Shown in pieces: positions 19,622 to 30,830 of a DNA stretch of 64,000 bases. The notes below the pieces were generated by a model. It saw nothing but the letters and a program-made list of their open reading frames with translations, had not been told where the DNA came from and made no database searches. Origin of the DNA: Sipunculus nudus (lineage: Eukaryota; Annelida; Sipuncula; Golfingiida; Sipunculidae); NCBI GenBank assembly GCA_026874595.1, contig CM049320.1:43660714-43724713 (forward strand). The letters run 5' to 3'. The position numbers were made by a program, and so were the translations under genes. Each line of letters opens with the position of its first letter. The stretch's first letter is position 1.

Positions 19622-21480
19622 AACAAGGGAACCATGGGTCTCTGTGCTCAGCTGAACTTGAACTTGAAGGTAAAAATCTAAAATAATATCAAGGTAATAT
19701 AGGCCATGGCTGGTTGACATGATTGTTTAGTATTGATGAGTAAGAAATTGTTGCAAATAATATTTATGACCGAACCATGCATTTCCTAATGTTAAAATTG
19801 AAGCATTGTGAACATAAGATGTATATTATTAACATGAGCATTGGTTGGCTTTTTGATAAACTGTTGACAGTTCAGTAGTTTACACATTTGTCCAGTTTGA
19901 TCATTTTTTATAATATATATAATATTAAATCTATGTTTTTTTTTATTTTATAAAATGTATACAGTTGAAATATAACTTATGTCCCCAGACCGCAGATGCA
20001 AGGACTTGGTGGTGGTGGTGGTATGTATGTGTGTGTGTGGGGGGGGGGGGGGGTGGAGGAGGGTGATGGTGGAATGATTGGAGTTACATGGATGGTGGGA
20101 TTAACTACACTACTGCATATACATACAGGGCAAACAGAGCCTGATCTCCAGTTCTGCTGACACAGGATAATAATGAACAAATGTTTGTATCAGATCTTCA
20201 TTTTTTATCCCATCATTTTTTTAAATTTTAAGTATTTATTTCTATACATTTCCAATATAACATATTTATCTGAATATCAAAGTTGATTCATAATTCTAAA
20301 TTGCATCTTCATAAATCTCAATCTTGTCAGATATATACCACATCATACATACAAATGTACATCTATTTTTACCACAGAAATATTTCTTTTAAATTTGTAA
20401 TACAATAAATATCTAAAAAAATATTTGATTAAGATTTCACAATTGTGCCTTTATTCATTCATTATTTGCTTCATATTTAATAAATTTATGCATACTGATG
20501 GGTTTAATTATACTTTAATTTGTTAAAATCATTTAAAATAAAATTGATACCTTAAAAATACTACATTAACACAAAGTGGAATCTCCTGGATTACTCCTTG
20601 AAATACCTTTTCAAAGAAATTTTTGTATAATGGAGTGGAAACAGCATTACAAGGAATTACAGTGCAAACGGTAACAATTACTGCATCACACTTGGTGGGT
20701 TGGGCTGGTTTGGGGGGGGGGGGGGGGGGGGGAGGGGGGGGGGGGGTGGTGAGGGGGGGGGGGGGGGTGGAGTTGATATGAGAATAACTGTACACCTGTC
20801 ACAGCAGGGTATCTCCCCAAGTGACTGTAACAAATTAGGAACCCTAGCATAGCTGACTTCCAGTGACCAGGAGTAGGCTGCCTGCATTTGGACAAAGTAT
20901 AGTGACTACATTAGAGCCTAAAGACTTGTATTAATAACTAGCCTTATGTCCAAGCTTTTATTCTCAAATTGCAGATTGAAACAAATTAAATATTTACGTT
21001 TACATGCTGTGAAAATTTAATCAACAGTACTCATAGGACAAATACGTGCCATGTATAAAGTTGGGCAAAATTTAAGGTACTGATATATTAATGCTAATAA
21101 ATTATAAAAATTAAAATTCAGATCTAATTTTGGGTATACAATTGAATCTTAATTAAAAAAAAGGTTATATACTTGAGAATAAAAGTCTCTAGTTTCAAAA
21201 TTTTTCATTTTAAGTGAGTAAATATTTTTCCTGATTTTTTACAAAGTCCATTATATTCGGGCCCGTAACTTAATAACACTTAACAGACTTAATTTCTGGC
21301 ATGTACATATGGAAATATATAGGAGAATACTTCTGGTAAATATTAAGGAAAACAAGTAGTTTTGATATTATGCAGTCCTGTAGTATGATGATAGGTTTTT
21401 AATGGAAATTGAATATCTCTAAGGAACGAGTGATATTGATCATATTTTCGGTTTGGTAGGAGATTTTGCGGACATCTAAC
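19622..21480 (+). mobile_element. Family C long variant, copy 1
   Basis: Opens AACAAGGGAACCATGGG...GCTCAGCTGA (19646-19655), the family C 5' signature. The body is AT-rich with a G-rich tract and a block 'gggttactccttgaa ... gtggaaacagcat ... ctgcctgcat.tggacaaag' that recurs at about 36300-36570 in copy 2. Its 3' hairpin is missing; it breaks off near 21480 where a different dispersed repeat starts. Confidence 0.6.
20712..20767. repeat. Long interrupted poly-G tract
   Basis: Runs of about 21, 13 and 15 G separated by one to six other bases, within family C copy 1. A shorter version is at 36447-36461 in copy 2, and another G run is at 20040-20053. Strong potential for G-quadruplex structure and length instability. 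Confidence 0.9.
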
Positions 21481-21489
21481 TGTACACCG

Positions 21490-21725
21490 AATTTTAAAGC
21501 AATAACTTTGTGTCTTTTCAGTTTCAAGGTTTGGGTGGTCAAGGTAACAGTTAACCCTAGATCAAAGACGTTTATATGGAAAAAGTTATAGTGGCTTACA
21601 AGGCTACTCTCTCAAGAATATAGAGTGGAACCACTGTTAAAGGGTTTTAAGATGTTTGTGGATATAAAGACCATTTTTAACTTATAGGGAACTCTTAAGA
21701 TATTTTGTGGATAGTTGCAGGAGCT
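21490..21725 (+). repeat. Dispersed direct repeat, left copy
   Basis: Shares long blocks with 29488-29705 in the same orientation: ACTTTGTGTCTTTT.AGTTTCA, GACGTTTATA.GGAA, and GGGTTTTAAGATGTTTGTGG with ATAAAGACC. The two copies lie 8 kb apart on either side of the BEL/Pao element but do not behave like its LTRs. Confidence 0.7.
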
Positions 21726-23216
21726 ATAGTGAAAATGGATACCTATTCAAGTGACAGTAAACCTTGTCTCCTGTTTCATGGTACAGTGAATTCTGTCCCC
21801 TTATCTGGCAAGAGTCAAACTCATGTCATGTTAGCATTAAACAAACTTTAATCTGCGAGCAAACAAAATCTTTGATATTCAAGACCCGTGATGACATATT
21901 ATTATGAACACTTGATTGTCAACACACATCAGTCAAATTATGAATAATGTTTGTTCATCTAACAAAATATTTGCCAGATGACTGATATCCTTCGGCAAGC
22001 TGTCTTATGTGTTGGACTGTGCTGTCATGTTACCATGTATATCTGTTTTCATGACACACCAGCATCTCATATGATTTAAGCTATCATTCGCTTTTTGAAT
22101 TCTGCCTGTGATAACAGCTGAGCAAAGACATTTCCTGCATCAACTGCTGACATCAGATACCTGTATTAATAGTGAATTTCAGCACCATTGTACCAGTTTC
22201 TTTTTTCTTGGAACTTTTATATCTGAACTTACCTGCTACAGAATCGGACTTGGAAACGAGTCTGCTGATTATATCATTGTAATAACTATGCATGTGCTAA
22301 TGTCAACAGATGGTATTTTCCATACTATTATTTATTAAATAATGTATTCAATTCATAGTGACCTCTGATAGCTTAATAGCTTAATAATTTTTCTTTTCAA
22401 GAATTATACTGTACCAGTAAAAGGAAAGGACTGCATTATACTTTGACTGCATCACGTAGACTTCTATATTTATATCACAGTGGTTAAAGTAAAGACACTT
22501 AATATACAGTACTCGTAGGTACACATTCCCCTTAGGTTCACATACTGTACATAGAATTATCTGATTTTGTGTTTGTGAAAAAAGTTTAGTTAATGCTGTC
22601 AAATGATCACTGTGAAGAACATATTGGTTATAAATAGGTAACTGCAATATATCATGTGCTTACCATAACAGGTAATCAGTATCTTCTTTTATCAGCAAGT
22701 TAAATATTGTAAAGGTAAAGCAGTATGACTACAGTTAGAATTATTGTCTGTGTAGGTATATAGACATCAGCGCATTGGATCCTATGGTATTTTGAATAAC
22801 ACTGCAACTTGTTAATTTGACCTAATCTTTCAAATACAACAATAGGTGGCACTAGTGGTATTAAGCATTTTATAATTCCTACGTTAGGTATATAGGTGTA
22901 TTGCTAGTATCTTAGTAGATTACATTTCCTAATGTATTAATTTGATAACGATAGGTTAACATTTTCAGCACTTTAGTCTTGGCTACCCTGAGTTGATAAT
23001 GCCTATCGAGCCGTAATTAGCCAGGAGCAGATTATTCCTAAATTGGTTTCTGCTCATCGATAATCTTGCTCTCGTGTGCTTCACGTTGGGGATCTATCTT
23101 GTTACAGATCTTAACTGTCTCTTTATCCAGAATACTTTCATTTGTGTAGTTTGCATAGACGTAGAGTTTGGCCGTTTCGGGTCAATCCCAGGTTCTTATA
23201 ACATTGCTTTTTTAAT
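21726..23216. other. Region upstream of the BEL/Pao remnant
   Basis: AT-rich, no gene recognised. The expected 5' LTR and primer site should lie before 23217, but nothing matches the sequence after the polypurine tract at 29235-29244. GGTGGCACTAGTGG near 22852 is a decayed palindrome motif. Confidence 0.4.
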
Positions 23217-25300
23217 ATGAGCACCACTAGGAAAACTGATCAGAAGGAAAGTAGAGACATACCTGACGCTGAAGGTAAGTCAATGAAAGAGCTAAGACGG
23301 AATAACAGGAAAACGAAACCATCTGAGCAGTTAAGAGAAGGTTAGTTACAAGAACTACAGAGCCAGTTTGAAATTGCCTATGACAAACTAATTGAGATCA
23401 TATGTAGAAGACAAACCGCGGAGCCGCTTAGAGACATTTTGGAAAATCTCATAGATAAACCTTACGAGCTGATAGAACACTATGAGAGTATTAGGGACCC
23501 TTCAAATGATGAGCCTTCAAAGGCCATTGATCGTGTCTGTTCATTAATTGACCAAAACGCCAAACAGATCGCACGACATCTCCGCAAGAAAGGGATCATA
23601 TCTAACTCGAGCCTAAAAGTTGTCAAGACACAAAATGTTCATCGACACTGTCAAGAAGACAAGAAGCTGTTCTCAAGGCAGCAGCACTTGAGGGCGAAAA
23701 AGCTGGAACTCGAAAAGGAGATGAACCGGAGACAGCGTTGAAGCAGCTTGAAATTGAAAAGGGCAGCAGGCGTGATTAAGCTTAGGTCAGAATTAGACAG
23801 GAAGAAGAGAGAAGGCGAATTAGAGAAAATAGAAGGCGAACTAAAGAAAAAGAAGATGAGAGATAGCTAAGGCCTGAATTCATAGGAAGAAGAAGAAGCT
23901 TAGGCAAGAATTCGTCAACGCCGTCGAAATCTTGAAAGAACAAACATTGAGCAGCGACTTCGAATAGAGAAAGCCAAGCTGGAGGCACTGGTGATCAATA
24001 CTACATCATCACGGTCTGTGTGTTCAAGACTTCAGAAGCCTTTCACCACTGTTGAGCAAGAGTTGATACATTTGCCTATCAGATCTTGGTGTGAACCAAC
24101 CGCTGTTGAAAACTCCACAGCTCGACCTCGTTTACCTTCAAGTGGCTTACACCATTATACACAAAATCCACAAGCTCATTCATCTTCCTCATTGAGCTCA
24201 CAACTCACAACGGAAGTGCAGAACCGTCTGCTGCATATTTTATGTCGCGCGAAGTGTTCCACAGAAGTCCAAGCACAATGTAGTGTCAACTCTCCGGTTC
24301 AGCAACCAACTCAGATGCAAGACATCCGAGGACCCTTGTCTCGTGCATATTTGGCTGGAAACTGGACTTCAAAAGAGAAGCCTGCTGCAGAGGAAAGGCC
24401 CCTAGGCTCCAAACTCCGTTCCAGTGCCGCACCTATTTCCCTTCCTCTCCTGGTAACGACGACTTCAGGCAATTATTGCACGCACTTAAAGCTTCTGTAG
24501 CACTCAACAGACTTCCTGTGGTATAGCCTTCCATCTTCACATGAGATCCAATGGAATATCCAGAAAATATCATTAACTACACTTGTGGAATCGCATGTTC
24601 ACATGCAACCTCAAGAAAGGATTTATTACTTAAAGAGACACCTTTGAGGACAGGCCAAGAAAGCTGTCAGTGGGTATTTCCTTCTGAGAACTGAGACTTT
24701 CTGAGCTTACCAGAAGGCAATTAAGATTCTTGAGGAGCGTTGTGGAAATCCCTTTACAATATCTCAACATTTCAGAAAAAAATAAGCCAACTGGCCAAAG
24801 GTCGAGGATTTTCTCACGCAGTGCAAGGAAGCCAAGCAACGAAATTCAGGAACTATCTTAAATGACCCACAAGAAACCACGAAGATATTGCAACATCTTC
24901 AAGAATAAAATTATTAAAGCTTGGAAACGCAAGTTTGCTCATCACAAGATAAAAAAGGCTAGCTATCCTGGTTTTTTAGCATTCAGTGGTTTTATCAACG
25001 AAAAAGCTATAATTACGTGTGATCCTTTAACCTCCATAAGTCCCAAAGGAGTGAACGAAACGCAAAAACAATGAGGATCTGGTGCCAACATATTTGTCGC
25101 GGAAACTCAACATGAGCAAGTTTGAAGATTATTTTTGTAGCCTCTGCAAGAAGTCTTATCCCTCAGTATTTTATCTAGATCATTCGCGGTCAAGACAGGT
25201 GAAGAGAAAAGAGGTTTCATTAGAAAGCACAATCAGTGTTTTGATTGTTTATCTTCAGGACACATTTCTAAGACTGTCAAAATAGAATAACATGTAAAAG
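23217..25300 (+). pseudogene. BEL/Pao gag remnant
   Basis: The ATG at 23217 opens MSTTRKTDQKESRDIPDAEG, then stops after 43 codons. Frames continue through an alpha-helical region (DKPYELIEHYESIRDPSND), an EKKR-rich stretch and an ILEERCGNPF block around 24730 typical of Pao gag. A Cys/His segment near 25125-25260 (CSLCKKSYPS...) marks a decayed zinc knuckle. Confidence 0.7.
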
Positions 25301-26040
25301 CTACAACGCAGACACCTCATGTGTAGGCCTATGCACGAAGATGGAACGAAGGAGAATTACAGTGCTGGAAGGGAAAGCAAGTCAGAACGCAAAGGAAGTG
25401 TTGTAAGGATTCTCAAACTGATGTCTTCTCAGGCTAAACCAAGAAATGGCATCTGAAACGCAGGGTCAAGCAAGGAGCCGATTTCCTCCATGGTCTTTCC
25501 CGTTTGGATCTCCACGCGAAATAAATCTGATTCAGAACAGTTGTTGTATGCTCTTTTAGATACACAAGCATTTACCGCGCTTTTGTCCTGAGCCAAGCAG
25601 CAGACAGGCTGTGGAGTGAAAAACAAGCAACCACTCGGCTCACGACACTGACGTCTATGGATAATACCATCAGCTGTCAGAAATACAAGGACCTGGTAGC
25701 ACGAAGATGTAATTCGGATATTCGGATTTCTTTGGTAACAACCTATTCAAGAGATCAAATTTCATCGGAAGAAAGCCAAATCCCGACACCGGACGTTGCA
25801 GAAAGGTGGCCCAAACTAAGAGATATTGCTTCAAATATACAGCCTTAGATGAATTGTGAGATCGGACTACTTACTGGATACAAGCATTTGCACCAATGAG
25901 CAGTTTGCTGTGTGCACAGATCATGAAGGGAATGTCGTTAGTCGAACCCCGGAGATGCAATCGGGCTAACAAATCTCACTGTCAGGCAAACGGTTCAGGA
26001 TAATCTTTTGTCCGGAAATAAATGCAACTAAGTCAAGATT

Positions 26041-26848
26041 GTTTTCAAAGCACCGGTCAAGGAGGACCCTCCATTCGGGACAATGGTGTTCATCGTCAAG
26101 ATCCTCGAATCTGATTTTTCTGAACGTCAGTCAGATGAAAAGTTTACTTCTCAGGAAGATATGAAGTTCATGAAGGTCAAGCAGGAAGATGCAACATATC
26201 TTGAAAAGAGGAGATGCAGAAATTGTTCCCAAAGTCGAAGATCAACCTGACGCTGCCTGGAATATTCCCCACCATGGTTTGTACCACCCAAAGAAGGACA
26301 AAGACCGTGTTTTCTACGACTGTAGTGCCCAGGGAACTTGTCTAAACGATTAGGACCACATATGATCAATCCCTTGATTGGTATATTGTATAGGTTCCGC
26401 CAAGAACCAGTCGCTATTATGTGCGATGTGGAGAAAATTTTCAATCAATTCCATGTAGATAAAGCCGATAGAGACTATTTATGCTTGAAGGATGGACACC
26501 TGAAGGACCCTGACGGTGATGATTATCGAATGAAGGTCCACGTGTTTGGAGCGGTATCCTCATACGCCTGTGCAAATTTTAGTTTGAAGGAAATTGCACA
26601 AAGATATGGCCACATCAACCAAGATACTGCGAGATATATTGCAAGAGCTTTCTATGTGAACGACGGTCTAAAGAGCACCCTTACATCCGAAGAAGATATG
26701 CAATTAGGATCTGTGCTAGGGGCAATCTATGGCTCCACAAGATTGTCTCAATCTCTGAAAAAAACTGAGCGAGCAAATACATTGCAAGTTCTCAGTTAAT
26801 CGTTCCAGGATGCTACACCAGAAAGAGCCCTTGTACTTCAGTGGTGTA
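26041..26848 (+). pseudogene. BEL/Pao reverse transcriptase, 5' part
   Basis: The longest open stretch is 26338-26799. It encodes NPLIGILYRFRQEPVAIMCD, a Pao RT palm segment with the first catalytic Asp in MCDVEK. The second catalytic motif reads FYVNDGLKS where active elements have Y-V-D-D, so one catalytic Asp is Asn. A frameshift follows, then the solo LTR at 26849. Confidence 0.8.
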
Positions 26849-27042
26849 TGTTGCGTTGTTACGCCATATAGCCGTGTATGCCGGATATCCCGGGGAACTT
26901 TTTCAGTAATAATATAATACGTGACACCGGATGGGGGCCACTCAGATCAGTCAAAATCATGTTGCATTATGTTGTAAAGTGTTGCGAATAAAAGTTGTTA
27001 TTCGCTAAATGCGTTGTTCCTCAAGTGATTAACGACAGAACA
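26849..27042 (+). mobile_element. 194-bp solo LTR inserted in the BEL/Pao RT
   Basis: Begins TGTTGCGTTG and ends GACAGAACA, flanked by a perfect 5-bp target duplication GTGTA (26844-26848 and 27043-27047). AATAAAAG at about 26987 is a likely poly(A) signal. The Pao RT reading resumes directly after the second GTGTA with the conserved Y-D-P block, so this is a later nested insertion followed by LTR-LTR recombination. Confidence 0.85.
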
Positions 27043-27600
27043 GTGTATATGATCCCATTACGTTTCTTGCAACTTTTGTCTTTTGTGGAAAACTGATTCT
27101 TCAGCAGATTTGCAAGGGAGGGTCAAACTGGGATGATATAGTTACTGATGAAAAGGCAGGGACAAGAGCTGCTTGCCCTGAAGAATGTACGAATACAGCA
27201 TTGTTTCATACCAGCAGACTCTGGAGAATCATCGGTGGTTGAATGAAGCTGAAGATGTATGCTGTTGCTTTGTAATTGGAAAGGCCAGGATCACGCCTCG
27301 CAATCCAATGACCATTCTAAGACATAAACTACAAGCAGCAATAATAACAGTAAGGACCACTTACCTCCTGAACACAAGATTTGGATTATGCAACCATTGA
27401 CAACTATTTCTGGTCTGACTCTAAAATTGTCCTGGGTTATATACAACGACGCCAAGCACTTTCATACTTACGTGGCCAATCGAGTTCAAAGGATCAGAGT
27501 CTCCTCAGGATTAGATCGAGGTACGTGTCCACAAAGAAGAATCCAGCGGACCATGCATACCGCGGTTTCAAGTGGATGAATTAGTTACCTCAAGTTGGTT
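27043..27600 (+). pseudogene. BEL/Pao RT end and RNase H remnant
   Basis: 27043-27180 continues the post-palm segment (CKGGSNWDD-like in one frame). 27290-27590 reads KARITPRNPMTI, then SDSKIVLGYIQ and NDAKHFHTYVANRVQRIR in two frames, and NPADHAYRGF. These are the linked RNase H motifs of Pao elements. Several single-base frameshifts occur. Confidence 0.75.
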
Positions 27601-27960
27601 TACCAGTTGGGACCAGCTTTTCTCTGGGCAAAGGTCCTCAAACTCGAAACTATAGAACACAACGCCCTTGTGGATGATCCACAGGTGAAAAGAACAACAT
27701 TGGCTTCATCGACATTTTCAGCATCCGGACCTGAAGATAGACCGATTTTCAGACTGATCTAAAGCAGTGAAAGCCCTATTCCTCTGTGATTGCTTGCCAA
27801 GAAAAATGTCTGGCATCACTAGTGGGCTACTCACAGAAGAAAGACCGTCTACTGAGCTGAAAATAATCAAATGGGTTCAACAGTCTGCTTCAGAAGAAAT
27901 TGAAGGTCTGAAACAGGAAAGTTCCCAAGGAACAGCAGACTAAGAAATCTGGACCTAATA

Positions 27961-29100
27961 TTGGATGGTGGTATCTTGGTTGTTATTGGCCGTCTGTGCC
28001 ACTCCTCTCTATTGTATGGTGAACACACCCAATCATTCTACCACGAAAGGGTCATGTCACATCATTCATCAACCAACCATCATCATCTTCCACACGGAAA
28101 TAGCCCATTACGGAAGAGGGATCGCAATGAACCACATTCATTCTGCGGATACTGGATTTTGAGTTGCAGCTCTGCTGTAGCTTCAGTGATTCACAGGTGC
28201 TTCACTTGTAGATAGAAAAGTGGATCTATGTTGCAGCAGAAAATGGCTGACCTGCCCAAAGAGCAGGTAGAACCTTCTCTATCATTCACAATGAGTGGAA
28301 TGGATTGCTTCGGACCATTCATGGTCAAAGATGGACGTAGCGGACTAAAGAGGTATGGTGTCATCTTTACCTGCCTAGCACTTAGAGCAGTGCATATTGA
28401 AGTGACGATCGACGCTTTGATCAACGGTCAGCGTTGTCTTTTTTTTCAATACGAGGAATGGAACGACCTATATGCTGTGATCAGGGGGCTGGCTTAGTCG
28501 TAGCCGGGAAAGTGCTCAAGCAAGCGCTCTATAAAGTCAACGATGACAAGATAATCAACTGCTTTCTAGAACGTCAGTGTGAATTCGGACAATCTTAGAT
28601 GGTCTGTTGGAGGATGCAGGTGCACGCCTAGACACCTCTTCACTTCGAATGATGAAGTACGAGGCTATGGCTATGGTCAATGGAAGACCTTGACAGTAGA
28701 TTCCATCAGTGCCCCGACGGCACCAACTTCTCTAACATCGAAACACCTTCTAACCATGAAGTCCTCGGTTGTCCCTCCTCTGCCAGGTAATTTTGTAAAG
28801 ATGTTTATGCATGCAAGAGATGGCAAAACGTTAAATTTCTCGCAAACGAATTTTGGCAGAGGTGGAGAGGAACCTCCAGGGAGGTGGCATTGTAATTCTC
28901 AGAGAAGAGAATCTAGTTCGAGGACATAGGAACATTGGCCCGAGTCATTGACGTTTACCAAGTAAGGATGGAATGGTACGAAAGGCTAAATTGCTCATTG
29001 CAACATCTTACCTCAGCAAAGATAGTAAAAGACTTGCCAAACCTACTGACTTGCAAAGGCCTATCCATTAATTCTCTTCTCGTTGGGAGTGACCTTCCTC
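27961..29100 (+). pseudogene. BEL/Pao integrase remnant
   Basis: A decayed HHCC zinc region (CATPLYCMVNTPNHS, VIHRCFTCR) is followed by the core QKMADLPKEQVEPSLSF, MDCFGPF (first Asp) and GLKRYGVIFTCLALRAVHIE. The second Asp block (CDQGA in another frame near 28478) lies after a short deletion. The tail at 28700-29060 matches the region around TAPTSLTSKHLLTMK and a PSKDGMVR-like block. Not functional. Confidence 0.75.
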
Positions 29101-29244
29101 AACTGTAGGTAGGCTTAAATTGAGCCGGGTTGCCCGAGATAATGGACATTGCGTCAGTGCACGTTTCATATAGTTTAATACGTTAAGTTTTTTAGTTTAT
29201 GTTCTTTTATGTTGACAGAAATCAGAGATGATTTCAGAGGGGAG

Positions 29245-29487
29245 TGTGGCTGCCGCAGTAGCTCTGAGACGGTTTATTGTTAACGCTCAGACCACCAGTT
29301 TGCCATTTTTATCCCGGCAGTCAGCATGGGGCTGCCAGGATCTGGTCTTTATAGAAGTTCATACCTCCCGTAAGAAACATCCCTGGTAATGAACGAGGTA
29401 AATGTGTGTTCTTGCCTCTTGGTATCTATGAGATAGGTTATAATTGTAAACTGTTGCAGTCTTCAGCTATGTTTTTACTGTACAGTT
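29245..29487 (+). mobile_element. Start of the BEL/Pao 3' LTR (end uncertain)
   Basis: TGTGGCTGCCGC directly follows the purine tract AGAGGGGAG (29236-29244). This is the expected LTR start. The end is unclear; a dispersed repeat begins at about 29488 and no upstream LTR copy was found to define it. Confidence 0.5.
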
Positions 29488-29705
29488 TAAAACAATGACT
29501 TTGTGTCTTTTTAGTTTCACGGTTTCGTGGTCACAAACTCAAGGTTACAGTTAACCAAGATTAAAGACGTTTATACGGAACATAGAATATAGTGGTAAAC
29601 AAGGTTTCCGTCTCAAGAGTATATAAAGTGGATCCACTATAAAAAGGGTTTTAAGATGTTTGTGGAAATAAAGACCGTATATGAGCTCCTATTTTTGTGG
29701 ATGTT
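29488..29705 (+). repeat. Dispersed direct repeat, right copy
   Basis: Partner of 21490-21725, same strand. Shared blocks end in GGGTTTTAAGATGTTTGTGG then AATAAAGACC. It could be the distal part of the retroelement LTR or an independent interspersed repeat. Confidence 0.65.
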
Positions 29706-29779
29706 TGCGGTAATATAATATTCATATCAAGCATTTCCATAAACATCCTCTCTGTGAGGGCACATTTTTTTTTTAAGAT

Positions 29780-30046
29780 CTAGTACAGATTATCAAGGAT
29801 GTCTTTAACTCGGTCACCTTGGAAGGACAAATAATGTTCATGCTCACCCAAGCGTTCCTTATGGCTATCAACGACTATTTTCATGATACTGGTAAAATCC
29901 GACACCTTTTGTTCTAACGTTTCAAGTCGTTGAGTAATTTCATCACGTATAGCATCTTTTACTGCCTGGTGGACGGCAGGCACTAACTGCTCGAGAACAC
30001 TCATAACTTCACCCGGTATTTGGACAAAGTTTTGATATGCCAGCAC
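29780..30046 (-). CDS. Hypothetical coiled-coil ORF (88 aa)
   Basis: A helical segment with heptad pattern (AVKDAIRDEITQRLETLEQK, then SHKERLGEHEHYLS). Similar in style to the ORF at 14421-14711 and to coiled-coil parts of LINE ORF1-like proteins. No upstream or downstream partner is visible. Could be a retroelement fragment. Confidence 0.3.
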   Translation of the reverse strand: MLAYQNFVQIPGEVMSVLEQLVPAVHQAVKDAIRDEITQRLETLEQKVSDFTSIMKIVVDSHKERLGEHEHYLSFQGDRVKDILDNLY

Positions 30047-30640
30047 GTCAACACGGACGTGTTACCCCTCAGCTACCTTGATTTTGTTGTAATTTTTGTT
30101 CCAAGTTGTAATTATGCCTAATTTTGCTTACGCAAATAAGTGGTAAAATGTTTTAGCATTATGGTCATTATATCAAATGACCCTGATACGTTAAACCAGT
30201 ATATAGGTACATTAAAATGATTTTTCAACAACTGCTACCAATTATATTGTCATGCCTACATTTCTGGCACTGCTCATTTGCATAATGAAGCGTATAAGTA
30301 AATCTTGGGACCACTTTATATACCTATATTTCTATCGTTAAACTTATTTTGGTATAAAATTAATTGTTACTGACGGCCTTCAATGTACATTATTACGAAG
30401 ATTTTATTATATAAAATTTGCGCCACACAAATATCTCACCTGTAATACTGTGATTGAATTCAGTCCTTGCTGGGTTACCTGCAGAGCAAGTCAATCGGTT
30501 TCAGATGATTCAGATTAATTCTGTGCACCTCATTCTTAAGAAGGGAAAGATACCGCCATCAAATGCATAATCTAGAACAAAATTTCACCGCAATTTCGAT
30601 TGATTTCTTTCATCATATTTGTCTGAAAAAAAATCCTATC
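30047..30640. other. No recognised feature
   Basis: AT-rich single-copy-looking DNA. I see no exon, repeat or element end in it. Confidence 0.5.
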
Positions 30641-30649
30641 TGCCATTGC

Positions 30650-30830
30650 GTACTCTGCGTTCGGCTGGAGGAAATCTTCTTTCAGGACCACAGTGTCATT
30701 TGAACGTCTGTGATGTTCTTTCAGTTTCATAGCCCCGGAGGTCTGGAATTCACTTTCTGTTACATTTAGAAAACCTCCGACTCTTGCATCATTTCAAACC
30801 CATCTTAAAACCTTTTGTTAGTGAATTACA
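30650..30830 (+). pseudogene. 3'-terminal fragment of a non-LTR (LINE) ORF2
   Basis: With one frame change the + strand reads FGWRKSSFRT, then IAPEVWNSLSVTFRKPPTLA and SFQTHLKTF. This is the characteristic 'P.WNSLP......STFK..LKT' C-terminus of CR1/RTE-like LINE proteins. It ends with tandem stops. Only the last ~60 codons are present, as expected for a 5'-truncated insertion. Confidence 0.7.

Larger units (their letters stand above)
23217..29244 (+). pseudogene. BEL/Pao LTR retrotransposon, internal region, heavily frameshifted
   Basis: Domains in order, spread over many frames: gag (23217-25300), aspartic protease (about 25400-25900), reverse transcriptase (about 26040-27180, interrupted by a solo LTR), RNase H (about 27270-27590), integrase (about 27960-28560) and a C-terminal integrase/'chromo-like' tail (28600-29090). 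Recognisable Pao signatures are CNF-type gag zinc region, SQIPTPDVAE, FRQEPVAIMCDVEK, YRMKVHVFGAVSS, SDSKIVLGYIQ, ADHAYRG and MDCFGPFMVKDG. Dozens of stops and frameshifts show it is dead. It ends at a purine-rich tract AGAGGGGAG before TGTGG, a normal 3' LTR junction. Confidence 0.85.

Noticed and set aside
20529-20895. Proline-rich proteins on the - strand
   Set aside because: The proline runs come from the poly-G tract read on the other strand; no other protein feature and two overlapping frames give similar products.
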